Source: an uncultured Agathobaculum sp.
GTDB taxonomy: Bacteria; Bacillota; Clostridia; Oscillospirales; Butyricicoccaceae
Reading direction: 5' to 3'
NCBI GenBank assembly: GCA_934504345.1
Contig: CAKSVR010000041.1
Coordinates: 1 to 18,182, forward strand
DNA: 18,182 nucleotides
Positions 7,901 to 14,925 of the stretch are shown one piece after another (positions within the stretch are counted from its first letter, which is position 1; each line of letters opens with the position of its first letter). A model generated the notes under the pieces. The model saw only the letters and a list, made by a program, of their open reading frames with translations. It was not told the DNA's origin and did no database searches. Position numbers and translations under genes: made by a program.

Positions 7901-9613
7901 CGAAAGCGTGTTTTCATCGTCCATGCGGACTACCTGCACATATTTCGGCACTTCCAGCGTATCCAGTCCGGTGCGCGCGGTCTGTCCGGTGTAAGCGGTC
8001 AAAGTCTGGAACCACATCGCAGAATCGAAACCATCTACATCGCTTACCACCATTTTGACGGTAAAACGGCTGTCCAGCGGCTTTACGGCTGCGGGCTCGA
8101 GCACATGACGGCCCTCTGCAACGGTGTACGACCAGTCCACCAGCTCGCCGTTCTCCATCCAGCCGGGGAACAGCGCGAAGATACGGTGGTTGCTGTCGTC
8201 ATACAGCTTGTTCTTTTTCAGCAGTTCATTCTGATATTTGTACAGATAGATCGTCGAACCGATAGCCGGTGTCTGGTCCAATGCACCGTTTACCGTCATA
8301 TCGTTCGTGATGACCTCATTCTCTTTGCTCAAGATGTGTTTCATCACAAAAAGCCGAGTCTGCTCCAAATAATAGTCAACATCGGTCTTTTGCTGCCAGT
8401 CACCCGATGTAGAATAACGATAGGATACATCGATCTTCGCATCTGCGGCATCCGCCGGAATATCGATGGTATCTTCCTTAATTGTTTCTTCCTGATTAGT
8501 AAATTTATACTCCCCGAGCAATTCACCAGCGCTGTTATAAAAACGCACTGCATCGATCATAAAAAATTTTTTCGAGCCAAGATGCATCGCTGCATTATTC
8601 CACTGCCATGCTGTGAAATCATCCAAATTAACAACATACGTTTCCAGCGAATTAAAAATCGTTACCGCACTTACATTCTTTTGGCCTCGATACAAGGCAC
8701 CGATTGATATCTCATCCGGCTTTTGGATAAACAGCACTCCATTATCCGCCTGATCTTTCGTTATGCTGCTGCCGCTTCCTGAAATGGTTTCTTTTTGAAA
8801 CCATCCAGCCTGATCGGTCTTGCCCCCATCGGGTGCATCCGATGAACTATCAGCCATACCCGGTGTCGGATCCGTGTTCAGGCCGGAGCCATCCGGTCTA
8901 TCCGTAGGAGTAAAGTCACTCGGCGTATCCGGCACGTTCGGCGTACCGCCGCCGTTATCCCCGCCGCCCGGGGAAGTATCCGGCTTAGCGGGGTTTGTCG
9001 GTTGTGCCGGCGTATCCGGCTGGCTCGGTGCAGGATTGCCGCCGTTATCGCCCGGCTCGGTGCCGGTGCCGCCCTGACCGCCGTTTTCGCCCGTTCCGTT
9101 ACCGGTTCCGGGCACAACGAGCGTACCGCCCGGATTGCCGCCGATGATCATATCGGCATTATCGCGGTCGGTCGTCAGGCCGTAGGACTGGTCGCCGCTC
9201 ACACCGCCGATGAGCGCCGTGCCGCCCGGGTGCAGCGGACTGCTGCTCAGCACATTCTCGATCACCGACATCGAATTGCCGTCCTGCTGCATCTGCTGCT
9301 CGTTTTCGAGCAGATAATTGCCGCCCTCCTGCTTCTTCGGGTCGTTCGCATCGTCCGCATCCTTGTCCTTCTGGAGAAAATCTTCCTTGTTCTCCTCCGT
9401 GCTGTCGCGGCCCTTTACATCTTTATCATCCGAGAAATTGACCTGATTGGCGTTGAATTCGCGCTCCGTGCCCGACGGGTGAAAATTCATGCCGGACTGG
9501 TATGCGGAAGCGCCGAGCACAGCACCCGTAGTCAGCGCTGCCGCGGCTGCCGCGCCGCACACCGTCTTGGTGAGCACCGCTTTGGGCAAAAGCATCTTGT
9601 ACTTGTGTCCCAT
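4913..9613 (-). CDS. Giant secreted leucine-rich-repeat (BspA/LRR_5-like) protein
   Basis: 1566 aa. Lys-rich N-terminus, a hydrophobic Ala-rich segment (about 17-36) and an A-x-A cleavage-like site near 35-37 indicate export. A charged region (about 48-115) and a Gly/Pro/Asp/Thr low-complexity linker (about 158-270) follow. The body carries BspA-type repeats, with the I-x-x-x-A-F-x-x-C-x-x-L pattern seen near residues 735-760, 858-920, 1030-1095 and 1310-1330. The C-terminus (about 1490-1566) is a Ser/Pro/Asp/Glu-rich tail. No LPxTG motif, C-terminal membrane helix or cell-wall-binding repeat is visible, so it is either released or held by an uncleaved N-terminal segment. Such repeats in other bacteria serve adhesion and ligand binding; the ligand here is unknown. 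The ATG at 9613 overlaps the kinase stop as TGATG; a TTG three bases earlier is a less likely start. Codons for about residues 300-385 are clearly AT-richer than the rest. Confidence 0.85.
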   Translation of the reverse strand: MGHKYKMLLPKAVLTKTVCGAAAAAALTTGAVLGASAYQSGMNFHPSGTEREFNANQVNFSDDKDVKGRDSTEENKEDFLQKDKDADDANDPKKQEGGNYLLENEQQMQQDGNSMSVIENVLSSSPLHPGGTALIGGVSGDQSYGLTTDRDNADMIIGGNPGGTLVVPGTGNGTGENGGQGGTGTEPGDNGGNPAPSQPDTPAQPTNPAKPDTSPGGGDNGGGTPNVPDTPSDFTPTDRPDGSGLNTDPTPGMADSSSDAPDGGKTDQAGWFQKETISGSGSSITKDQADNGVLFIQKPDEISIGALYRGQKNVSAVTIFNSLETYVVNLDDFTAWQWNNAAMHLGSKKFFMIDAVRFYNSAGELLGEYKFTNQEETIKEDTIDIPADAADAKIDVSYRYSTSGDWQQKTDVDYYLEQTRLFVMKHILSKENEVITNDMTVNGALDQTPAIGSTIYLYKYQNELLKKNKLYDDSNHRIFALFPGWMENGELVDWSYTVAEGRHVLEPAAVKPLDSRFTVKMVVSDVDGFDSAMWFQTLTAYTGQTARTGLDTLEVPKYVQVVRMDDENTLSAVNTLKLPDTVLQVDTSNSNLRVNTGYVVDAENPMYSTKTDENGCSILTNKDGTAYLGIPYSVNDLVIPADVDKVVLPEDTNIGSVVLQERTDGTLPEIDFGGMTTGVVVVPSDLMNDFVDQHRDLSGTGIEIIASDSDAVVKNDAIFSNNGQTLNRVFVRDGYYTIPGDVTKIEANAFADAPNLKKLVLSKESRIVPEFDAGSFADSGVTTIVCSTQAQAESLDAWLAESQLSEKVHTVVLRQTAVGEIYFVDAATGEAVLMNGSPETHIFDGKIDTGNGKISVTGIADGAFEKCTALQWALLPETVNDIGARAFYGCTGLEGVLIDTTGEVTIGNLAFDKCTSMSFIASNAIDCELNGYSINTGASATTLYAPTNAQYGYDESWTAFDELSGVAGFALVNIGSTEMLYGTDTEDEPWLGLRSGRCTEGALTLPTATIELFNQAFYGTTGTYTLNWEELTELGYIDNEVFTNTGLTGKVDAMICCIGNDAFMGTDITEVVLHKAVKRLDGGCFSDCRSLAKFTMMTGFAAYDYTGAASTLFANLFGGCSALEDVTITDYHVPQLAVYGANSPFTFNYDWTWDDTVAKVHIIAAEPDRVAPYYIRDWRYAMLGSLSDGSTTGYETLWNNTQMEVLNDMIGGYELPDGVGIDEETDARTKQKLIDVENNIRRLLGAGEADEPTDYYPFRVNNMGDTTVNGAPSGLESAVLQRSMLDFPWWRSFNIGADMFRTSPNLSQVDFRDGISGIEQNAFRGVRSNKLTLDFYNETPPALLNPTRGEGFSFGVDEDKLTIEILVIDSDLNLIKDAYLDYIERWVYPMAGYADYDDMYAAIAAELGEDATQDDIHARMTELLLPVENHLRSMMVVYEDIFAPFTPEPVKELSFKLGRDAEMLEPDNQNPPEEDGELTPIPSPDTDSGSSGGSIIEDGSANEPSGGADEEEGTDSTPSTDPVNEPVVLPMEDGVHEIVIPAEPPVNAGEDTASAEESTEEKGETE

Positions 9614-11310
9614 CAATCCACCTGCTCCTTTTTCCTCAAAAACTCACCGATATGCTGCTGCAAAGCCGGAAAATCGACCGGCTTTGCGTAATGTCCGTTC
9701 ATGCCGCTCTCGACCGACAGGCGCTCGTCCTCGACGAACGCATCCGCCGACAGTGCGAAAATGAGAATCGTCTTTGCATCCGGGCGGTCGAGTGCGCGGA
9801 TGGTGCGCGCCGCCGTACGGCCGTCCATCACAGGCATCTGTACGTCCATGAGGATGAAATCGTAGTAGCCTGCCGGGTGTTCGCAGAACTTGTCCACTGC
9901 GATCTGGCCGTTCTCGGCCATCTCGATCTCCGCGCCCATCTCCTGAAGCACCTCGATCGTTATCATCGCGTTGATCTCGTTATCCTCGGCCAGCAGGATG
10001 CGTCTGCCGCGGAATGCATCTGCGTTCTCCTGCTCCGGCTCGGCCTTTTCGGCGGCCTCGGCGGGCTTTTCTGCCACCGGCAGATGCAGATAGACCGAGA
10101 AATCCGAGCCGCGTCCGGGCTGGCTCTCGACCACGATGTCGCCGCCCATCAGTTTTACGATCTGGTCGGTGATGGCCATGCCGAGGCCGGTGCCGCCGTA
10201 TTTCCTGGAGGTATCCACCGTTTCCTGCTCGAACGGGCGGAAAATGCGATTGATGAACTCCGGCTCCATGCCGATGCCGGTATCGTGTACGCGGATCATC
10301 ATATCCGCCACGCCGTTTTTGAGCATCATCTGACGGAATGTGACGATGATCTCGCCCTCACTCGTGAACTTGACCGCATTCGACAGGAAATTGATGATGA
10401 CCTGACTGATACGCAGCTCGTCACCGATGACGTGATCGACCGTCACACTGTCAAAGCTGACCTCGTAGCGGATGCCGCGGCTTTCCAGATTTTTGGCGAA
10501 CATATCATACAGGCGCGTGCCCAGCTCACGCAGGCTGAACACTTTCTCTTCCAGCTCAACCTTGCCCGCCTCGATGCGCGACATATCCAGAATATCGTTG
10601 ATGAGTGCGAGCAGATGGTCGGAAAGCTCGTCCGCCTTGGCGAGATACTGCATCACCGGGTCGTTCGGCGCGAGCTTGTTCTCCGCCAATCTCAGCATAC
10701 CGATGATGCCGTTCATCGGGGTTCGTATCTCGTGCGACATACGCGAGAGGAACGTTGTTTTGGACTGGCTCTCCTCCTCTATCTGGGAGAGCTTTTCCTC
10801 GTAACCCTCGATCTGTCGGCACAGTGCAGTCGTCCGGCAGAAGCACAGCAGGTCGTACACGCCGTCCGCGCTGCGGCGGACAGTCATCTGCACCCACTCG
10901 CCGTTCTTCATCTGGAACACGGCGGTCATCGGCTGTTCGCCGTCCCACATCCGGTACTTTTTCCAGATGGAAACGCCCTTGCTCCTGTCCTCGAGCGCAG
11001 TATTGAGCACCATAACGTCCTTTTGCAGCTGCTCGAGCGTTACATTCAGCAGACCCTGCATATCGCCGGTAACGCAGACCGGCATCAGGTCGCGCCGGCG
11101 CATCACAAGGCAGACGGCATCGGCCTGCCGGTCCATATTGTACAGCAGAACATCGTCCGCCCGGCGCAGCGCACGGCGCTTCGGCTTTGCGAACCTGGTC
11201 CGCGCCGCAGCACCCAGCAGCAGCGCACCGAACGCAAGCTCGGCGCAGCCCGCCGCCACCAGCGGGAAATGCTCTCCCATCATTTCGAGTAATTGTGCAA
11301 TACCGGTCAT
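9613..11310 (-). CDS. Hybrid sensor histidine kinase with C-terminal receiver domain
   Basis: 565 aa. One membrane helix (about 17-37), a cytosolic PAS-like region (about 50-160), a short coiled segment, HisKA with phospho-acceptor H193 (in SHEIRTPMN), HATPase_c with N-box (about 302-316), G1 (DTGIGM, 343-348) and G2 (GGTGLG, 372-377), a Glu/Ala-rich linker (412-430) and a receiver domain with acidic residues E442/D443, phospho-acceptor D489 and K543. There is no DNA-binding output and no separate response regulator in the window. Almost nothing protrudes outside the membrane, so the signal is probably membrane or cytosolic. First gene of the operon; its stop overlaps the next start by one base. 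ATG at 11310 is preceded by GGGTGA at close spacing. It may sense envelope state for the downstream genes; that link is inferred from position only. Confidence 0.92.
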   Translation of the reverse strand: MTGIAQLLEMMGEHFPLVAAGCAELAFGALLLGAAARTRFAKPKRRALRRADDVLLYNMDRQADAVCLVMRRRDLMPVCVTGDMQGLLNVTLEQLQKDVMVLNTALEDRSKGVSIWKKYRMWDGEQPMTAVFQMKNGEWVQMTVRRSADGVYDLLCFCRTTALCRQIEGYEEKLSQIEEESQSKTTFLSRMSHEIRTPMNGIIGMLRLAENKLAPNDPVMQYLAKADELSDHLLALINDILDMSRIEAGKVELEEKVFSLRELGTRLYDMFAKNLESRGIRYEVSFDSVTVDHVIGDELRISQVIINFLSNAVKFTSEGEIIVTFRQMMLKNGVADMMIRVHDTGIGMEPEFINRIFRPFEQETVDTSRKYGGTGLGMAITDQIVKLMGGDIVVESQPGRGSDFSVYLHLPVAEKPAEAAEKAEPEQENADAFRGRRILLAEDNEINAMITIEVLQEMGAEIEMAENGQIAVDKFCEHPAGYYDFILMDVQMPVMDGRTAARTIRALDRPDAKTILIFALSADAFVEDERLSVESGMNGHYAKPVDFPALQQHIGEFLRKKEQVD

Positions 11311-11412
11311 CTATTCACCCATTTTCATTCCTGTTGCCATTTCGCAAGACAGCACAAACAAGCGCATCGCCCTTTGTTTTTCCGGAATCGCGCGCTGTGC
11401 ATAGCTATACTT
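11311..11412 (-). other. 5' leader of the kinase operon
   Basis: About 100 bases between the predicted start of transcription and the kinase ATG. Positions 11352-11356 can pair with 11396-11400 (GCACA/TGTGC) and 11362-11365 with 11392-11395 (GCGC), giving a bulged stem of about 50 bases. I recognise no known riboswitch class and no leader peptide with a clear ribosome binding site. Confidence 0.3.
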
Positions 11413-11418
11413 AATATC

Positions 11419-11447
11419 ATTATACGTCAAGCATTTTTCATTTGCAA
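11419..11447 (-). promoter_or_regulatory. Sigma-A-type promoter of the kinase operon
   Basis: On the minus strand TTGCAA (11447-11442, 4/6 of the -35 consensus), a 17-base spacer, then TATAAT (11424-11419, 6/6). It lies between the gatB terminator and the kinase gene, where a new transcription unit must begin. A second possible -35, TTGACG (11430-11425), overlaps the spacer but would pair only with a poorer -10 (TATAGC) at 15 bases. Confidence 0.65.
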
Positions 11448-11498
11448 CTTTTTTACCGCTGTATTTATTTTTTCTCACCGTTTTTCGCTTATAAACGC

Positions 11499-11534
11499 AA
11501 AAAGGGATACAGAACAAGATCGTTCTGTATCCCT
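11499..11534 (-). terminator. Intrinsic terminator after gatB
   Basis: A perfect 13-bp stem (11503-11515 with 11522-11534; AGGGATACAGAAC on the left arm) with a six-base loop, followed on the minus strand by TTTT from 11502 down. It begins about 30 bases after the gatB stop and closes the gatCAB transcript. Confidence 0.92.
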
Positions 11535-11566
11535 GTATTCCCCTCTGCTTAAAGCAGTATGGATTT

Positions 11567-12991
11567 TTACAGCTTTGCCAGCTCGGAGGCAATGAGCTTG
11601 TTGATGATCTGCGGGTTGCCCTGACCCTTGGAGGCCTTCATGCACTGGCCTACGAGGAAGCCGGTAACATTCTTGCCTGCCTTGAAGTCAGCAACAGCCT
11701 TTTCGTTCTTGGCGATAACATCCTGCACGATGGCGAGGATAGCGCCCTCATCGGATACCTGCTTGAGGCCCATGCGCTCAACGATGGCCTCAACGGTTTC
11801 GTCGGTTTCGAACATGGACGGCAGTACCTTTTTGCCGGCGTTGCCGGAAATGGTGCCCGCCTCGATGAGCTTGACCAGAGCGACCAGCTTGTCGGCGGTC
11901 AGCTTGGTGTCGCTGAGGGAAACGCCCTTGTCGTTCAGGTACTTGGAGATGTCGGACAGGATCCAGTTTGCGGCAGCCTTGGGCTTTACCTGCTCTGCGG
12001 CAGCATCGAGCAGCTCGGCCTTTTCAAAGCTGTCAGACAGCAGGCGTGCTTCCATCGCGGTCATGCCGTACTCGTTCAGATAACGCTCGTAACGGGTGAT
12101 CGGCAGCTCCGGAACCTCGCTCTCGATCTGCTTCATCCACTCGTCAGAGATCTCGACGGCGATCAGATCCGGGTCCGGGAAGTAACGGTAGTCCTGCGCA
12201 TCCTCCTTGGTACGCATGACGGTGTTCTTCAGCTTCACGTCGTCCCAGCGGCGGGTCTCCTGCTGGATTTCGCCGCCGTTCTCAACGACCTCGATCTGAC
12301 GCGCGATCTCGTAGTCGATCGCACGGACCGCGCCGGAGAAGGTGTTGATGTTCTTCATCTCGACACGGGTGCCCAGCTCGGTGGTGCCCTCCGGACGGAT
12401 GGAGACGTTGACGTCGCAGCGGATGGAGCCTTCCTCCATCTTGCAGTCGCAGATGTCGAGGTAGGACAGGGTGGTCTTGATCATTTCGAGGAATTCCTTC
12501 GCCTCGGCAGAGGAATGCAGGTCGGGACGGGTTACCATCTCGATCAGCGGCACGCCGCAGCGGTTGAAGTCGACGATGGTACCGTCGATCTCGTCGTGCA
12601 GCAGCTTGCCCGCGTCCTCCTCGAAATGGATGCGCTCGAGACGGCAGGAGTGCTTTACGCCGTCGACATAGAAGAATACCTCGCCGTTCTCGCAGATCGG
12701 CACATCAAACTGAGAGATCTGATACGCCTTGGGCAGGTCGGGGTAAAAATAGTTCTTGCGGTCCGCCTTGCAGAGCTGGTTGACCGTGCAGCCGGTCGCC
12801 TTGCCCATCTTGGCGGCATAGTGTACTACCTGCTTGTTGAGGACCGGCAGTGCGCCCGGCATACCGGTGCAGACCGGGCAGGTATGGGTGTTGATCGGTG
12901 CGCCGAAGCCCGTGGAGCACGAGCAGTAGATCTTGCTCTTGGTGGACAGCTCCGCGTGCACTTCCAGACCGATGACAGCTTCGTATTTCAT
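11567..12991 (-). CDS. gatB: Asp-tRNA(Asn)/Glu-tRNA(Gln) amidotransferase subunit B
   Basis: 474 aa, full length. GatB binds mischarged Glu-tRNA(Gln) or Asp-tRNA(Asn) and activates the acyl group with ATP, using ammonia channelled from GatA. The family N-terminus (MKYEAVIGLEVHAEL) is followed by the zinc-type cysteines C23, C25, C38 and C41. The central kinase-like domain and a C-terminal tail domain (about 330-474, ending near a Lys-Gly-Gln-Gly-Asn-Pro segment) are intact. ATG at 12991 has GGGAGGA upstream, 15 bases after the gatA stop. Last gene of gatC-gatA-gatB, followed by a strong terminator. Nothing unusual seen. Confidence 0.98.
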   Translation of the reverse strand: MKYEAVIGLEVHAELSTKSKIYCSCSTGFGAPINTHTCPVCTGMPGALPVLNKQVVHYAAKMGKATGCTVNQLCKADRKNYFYPDLPKAYQISQFDVPICENGEVFFYVDGVKHSCRLERIHFEEDAGKLLHDEIDGTIVDFNRCGVPLIEMVTRPDLHSSAEAKEFLEMIKTTLSYLDICDCKMEEGSIRCDVNVSIRPEGTTELGTRVEMKNINTFSGAVRAIDYEIARQIEVVENGGEIQQETRRWDDVKLKNTVMRTKEDAQDYRYFPDPDLIAVEISDEWMKQIESEVPELPITRYERYLNEYGMTAMEARLLSDSFEKAELLDAAAEQVKPKAAANWILSDISKYLNDKGVSLSDTKLTADKLVALVKLIEAGTISGNAGKKVLPSMFETDETVEAIVERMGLKQVSDEGAILAIVQDVIAKNEKAVADFKAGKNVTGFLVGQCMKASKGQGNPQIINKLIASELAKL

Positions 12992-13006
12992 GTTTGTCTT
13001 CCTCCC

Positions 13007-14476
13007 TTACAGTGCCGCGATGATGTTCTTGAGGCCGGAAGCCTGCTCGAAGGCCAGACCTGCGTTGAGCAGGGTCTGCTCGCCGAAGCGCGGGCCGATG
13101 AGCTGCATGCCGACCGGCATATGATTCTCGTCAAAGCCGCACGGCTGAACCAGACCCGGCAGACCGGCGATGTTGACGGAAACCGTGCAGATGTCGCCTG
13201 CGTACATCTCGAGCGGATTGGTCGTTTTGGAGCCGATCTCGTAGGCGGTGGTCGGCGCGACCGGCGTCAGGATGACGTCGCACTTCTCGAATGCGTTTGC
13301 AAACTCCTCGCGGATCTTGCGCTGAGCGGCGCGCGCCTTCTTGTAGTAGGCGTCGTAATAGCCGGAGGACAGCACATAGGTGCCGAGCATGATGCGGCGC
13401 TGTACCTCGGCGCCGAAGCCCTCGGAACGGCTCTTGGTGTACAGCTCGATGATGTCGTCGCCTGCGTTCGGGGTGCGGTAGCCGTACTTTACGCCGTCGA
13501 AGCGGGCGAGGTTGGAAGAAGCCTCGGCAGAGGACAGAATGTAGTAGATCGGCAGTGCGTACTCAACGAGCGGCAGAGAGATCTCGAATACCTCTGCGCC
13601 GAGCGCCTTGTACGCTTCAGCCGCCGCCATGACGTTCTTGCGGACCGCATCAGAAATGCCCTCGCCGAAATACTCCTTCGGCAGACCGATCTTGAGGCCC
13701 TTAACGTCTGCGTTCAGGTTTGCGCGCAGAGAGCCCTCGAACGGGGTCTTGACCGAGGTGGAATCGTGCAGCGGGTCGTGGCCGGTAACCGCATCGAGCA
13801 GCATGGCAGCATCCTCGATGGAGCGGCCGAACGGGCCGATCTGGTCGAGAGAGGAGGCAAATGCAATGAGGCCGTAACGGGAAACCGCACCGTAGGTCGG
13901 CTTGAGGCCGACAACGCCGCAGAAAGAAGCCGGCTGACGGATAGATCCGCCGGTATCCGAGCCCAGTGCCAGCGGTGCTTCGCCTGCCGCAACAACAGCA
14001 GCGGAACCGCCGGACGAGCCGCCCGGTACGCGGTCGAGATTGTGCGGGTTGTGAGTCGGGTGTGCAGCGGAGTTCTCGCAGGAAGAACCCATTGCGAACT
14101 CGTCCATGTTGGCCTTGCCGGTGATAACGGCATCGGCAGCGGCCAGCTTCTCGATAACCGTCGCATTGTACGGCGGCTTGAAATTGTACAGCATCTTGGA
14201 CGCACAGGTGGTCAGCGTGCCCTTGGTGCAGATATTGTCCTTGATCGCGATCGGGATACCGGCCAGCGCGGAAAGCGTATCGCCGCTTGCGCGCTTCTTG
14301 TCAACGGCCTCAGCCTGTGCCAGCGCAGATTCCTCTGCTACGGTAACGTAGCCCTGAACCTTATCCTCTACCGCCTTGGTGCGGGCAAAAACGTCCTTTG
14401 CCAGCTCTACTGCGGAAATCTCCTTTTTGCCGAGCAGCTCGGACAGCTCGGACGCGGTTTTCTCATAAAGTGCCAT
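13007..14476 (-). CDS. gatA: Asp-tRNA(Asn)/Glu-tRNA(Gln) amidotransferase subunit A
   Basis: 489 aa, amidase-signature enzyme that releases ammonia from glutamine for the GatB transfer step. The Ser-cisSer-Lys triad is complete at K79, S154 and S178, in the Gly/Ser-rich signature at 151-180; this numbering matches that usual for the family. I chose the ATG at 14476 because AAGGAGGGG lies just upstream and the product begins at the usual family N-terminus; the frame is open ten codons further up, but that extension includes the ribosome binding site and lacks one of its own. Gaps of 16 bases to gatC and 15 to gatB indicate one transcript. Confidence 0.98.
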   Translation of the reverse strand: MALYEKTASELSELLGKKEISAVELAKDVFARTKAVEDKVQGYVTVAEESALAQAEAVDKKRASGDTLSALAGIPIAIKDNICTKGTLTTCASKMLYNFKPPYNATVIEKLAAADAVITGKANMDEFAMGSSCENSAAHPTHNPHNLDRVPGGSSGGSAAVVAAGEAPLALGSDTGGSIRQPASFCGVVGLKPTYGAVSRYGLIAFASSLDQIGPFGRSIEDAAMLLDAVTGHDPLHDSTSVKTPFEGSLRANLNADVKGLKIGLPKEYFGEGISDAVRKNVMAAAEAYKALGAEVFEISLPLVEYALPIYYILSSAEASSNLARFDGVKYGYRTPNAGDDIIELYTKSRSEGFGAEVQRRIMLGTYVLSSGYYDAYYKKARAAQRKIREEFANAFEKCDVILTPVAPTTAYEIGSKTTNPLEMYAGDICTVSVNIAGLPGLVQPCGFDENHMPVGMQLIGPRFGEQTLLNAGLAFEQASGLKNIIAAL

Positions 14477-14492
14477 TTGTTCTGTCCCCTCC

Positions 14493-14780
14493 TTACTCGA
14501 CAACACGCGGAACTGCTACGCCGCCGCACTGGAAGTCCGGTGCATTCGGCTCGATGAGCTGATCCGGGGTGTATTCCTGAATCACTTCGTCCTCGTGGAA
14601 CGCATTCTTGCGCTCGGTGTTGATAACATCGGTGATATCGCCGAGATCAAGCTCAGCCAGCTTGTCCACCATTGCGACGATGCCCTGCATATCGTCCGCC
14701 AGACGGTCGAAAATGCCGCCCGTCGAATCCAGACGAGCCAGGGACGCGATGTGCTCAATTTCTTTTCTGGAAATTGCCAT
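14493..14780 (-). CDS. gatC: Asp-tRNA(Asn)/Glu-tRNA(Gln) amidotransferase subunit C
   Basis: 95 aa, normal length. GatC wraps around the GatA-GatB interface and stabilises the complex. The family N-terminus (ISRKEIEHIASLARL) and the C-terminal V-P-R-V-V-E ending are present. ATG at 14780 follows AGGAGG at about eight bases. It lies 145 bases after ligA, with the palindromic element at 14836-14917 in between; I see no convincing promoter in the remaining 55 bases (AT-rich, with two GATAAAAT words), so it may be read through from ligA. Confidence 0.96.
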   Translation of the reverse strand: MAISRKEIEHIASLARLDSTGGIFDRLADDMQGIVAMVDKLAELDLGDITDVINTERKNAFHEDEVIQEYTPDQLIEPNAPDFQCGGVAVPRVVE

Positions 14781-14835
14781 GTCGTTTTCCTCCTAATTTT
14801 ATCTATAAATCTATTGCTCTGTTATGATTTTATCC

Positions 14836-14917
14836 GTAGGGCGGGCTGACCCCAGCCCGCCGCATCTAAGCGGGAGCACTCGGTCACAGACGGCGGGGTG
14901 AGGTCACCCCGCCCTAC
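14836..14917. repeat. GC-rich palindromic element, copy A (ligA-gatC gap)
   Basis: 82 bases with perfect 10-bp terminal inverted repeats (GTAGGGCGGG / CCCGCCCTAC). Inside are two hairpins: an 8-bp stem GGCGGGCT/AGCCCGCC at the left and a 9-bp stem GGCGGGGTG/CACCCCGCC at the right, separated by about 28 less structured bases. It can therefore fold as a three-way or cruciform structure. No U-tract follows on either strand, so it is not a standard terminator. A second copy is at 17774-17854, same orientation. It looks like a REP/MITE-type dispersed repeat of the host. Confidence 0.85.
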
Positions 14918-14925
14918 GGTGTATC

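Noticed and set aside
11311..11592. 93-codon minus-strand frame between gatB and the kinase
   Set aside because: It overlaps the end of gatB, the terminator hairpin and the promoter; no start signal. Its TAG just precedes the kinase ATG by chance.
14836..14917. Palindromic element as the ligA terminator
   Set aside because: Strong hairpins but no U-tract on the minus strand; repeat copies in other context argue for a dispersed element.
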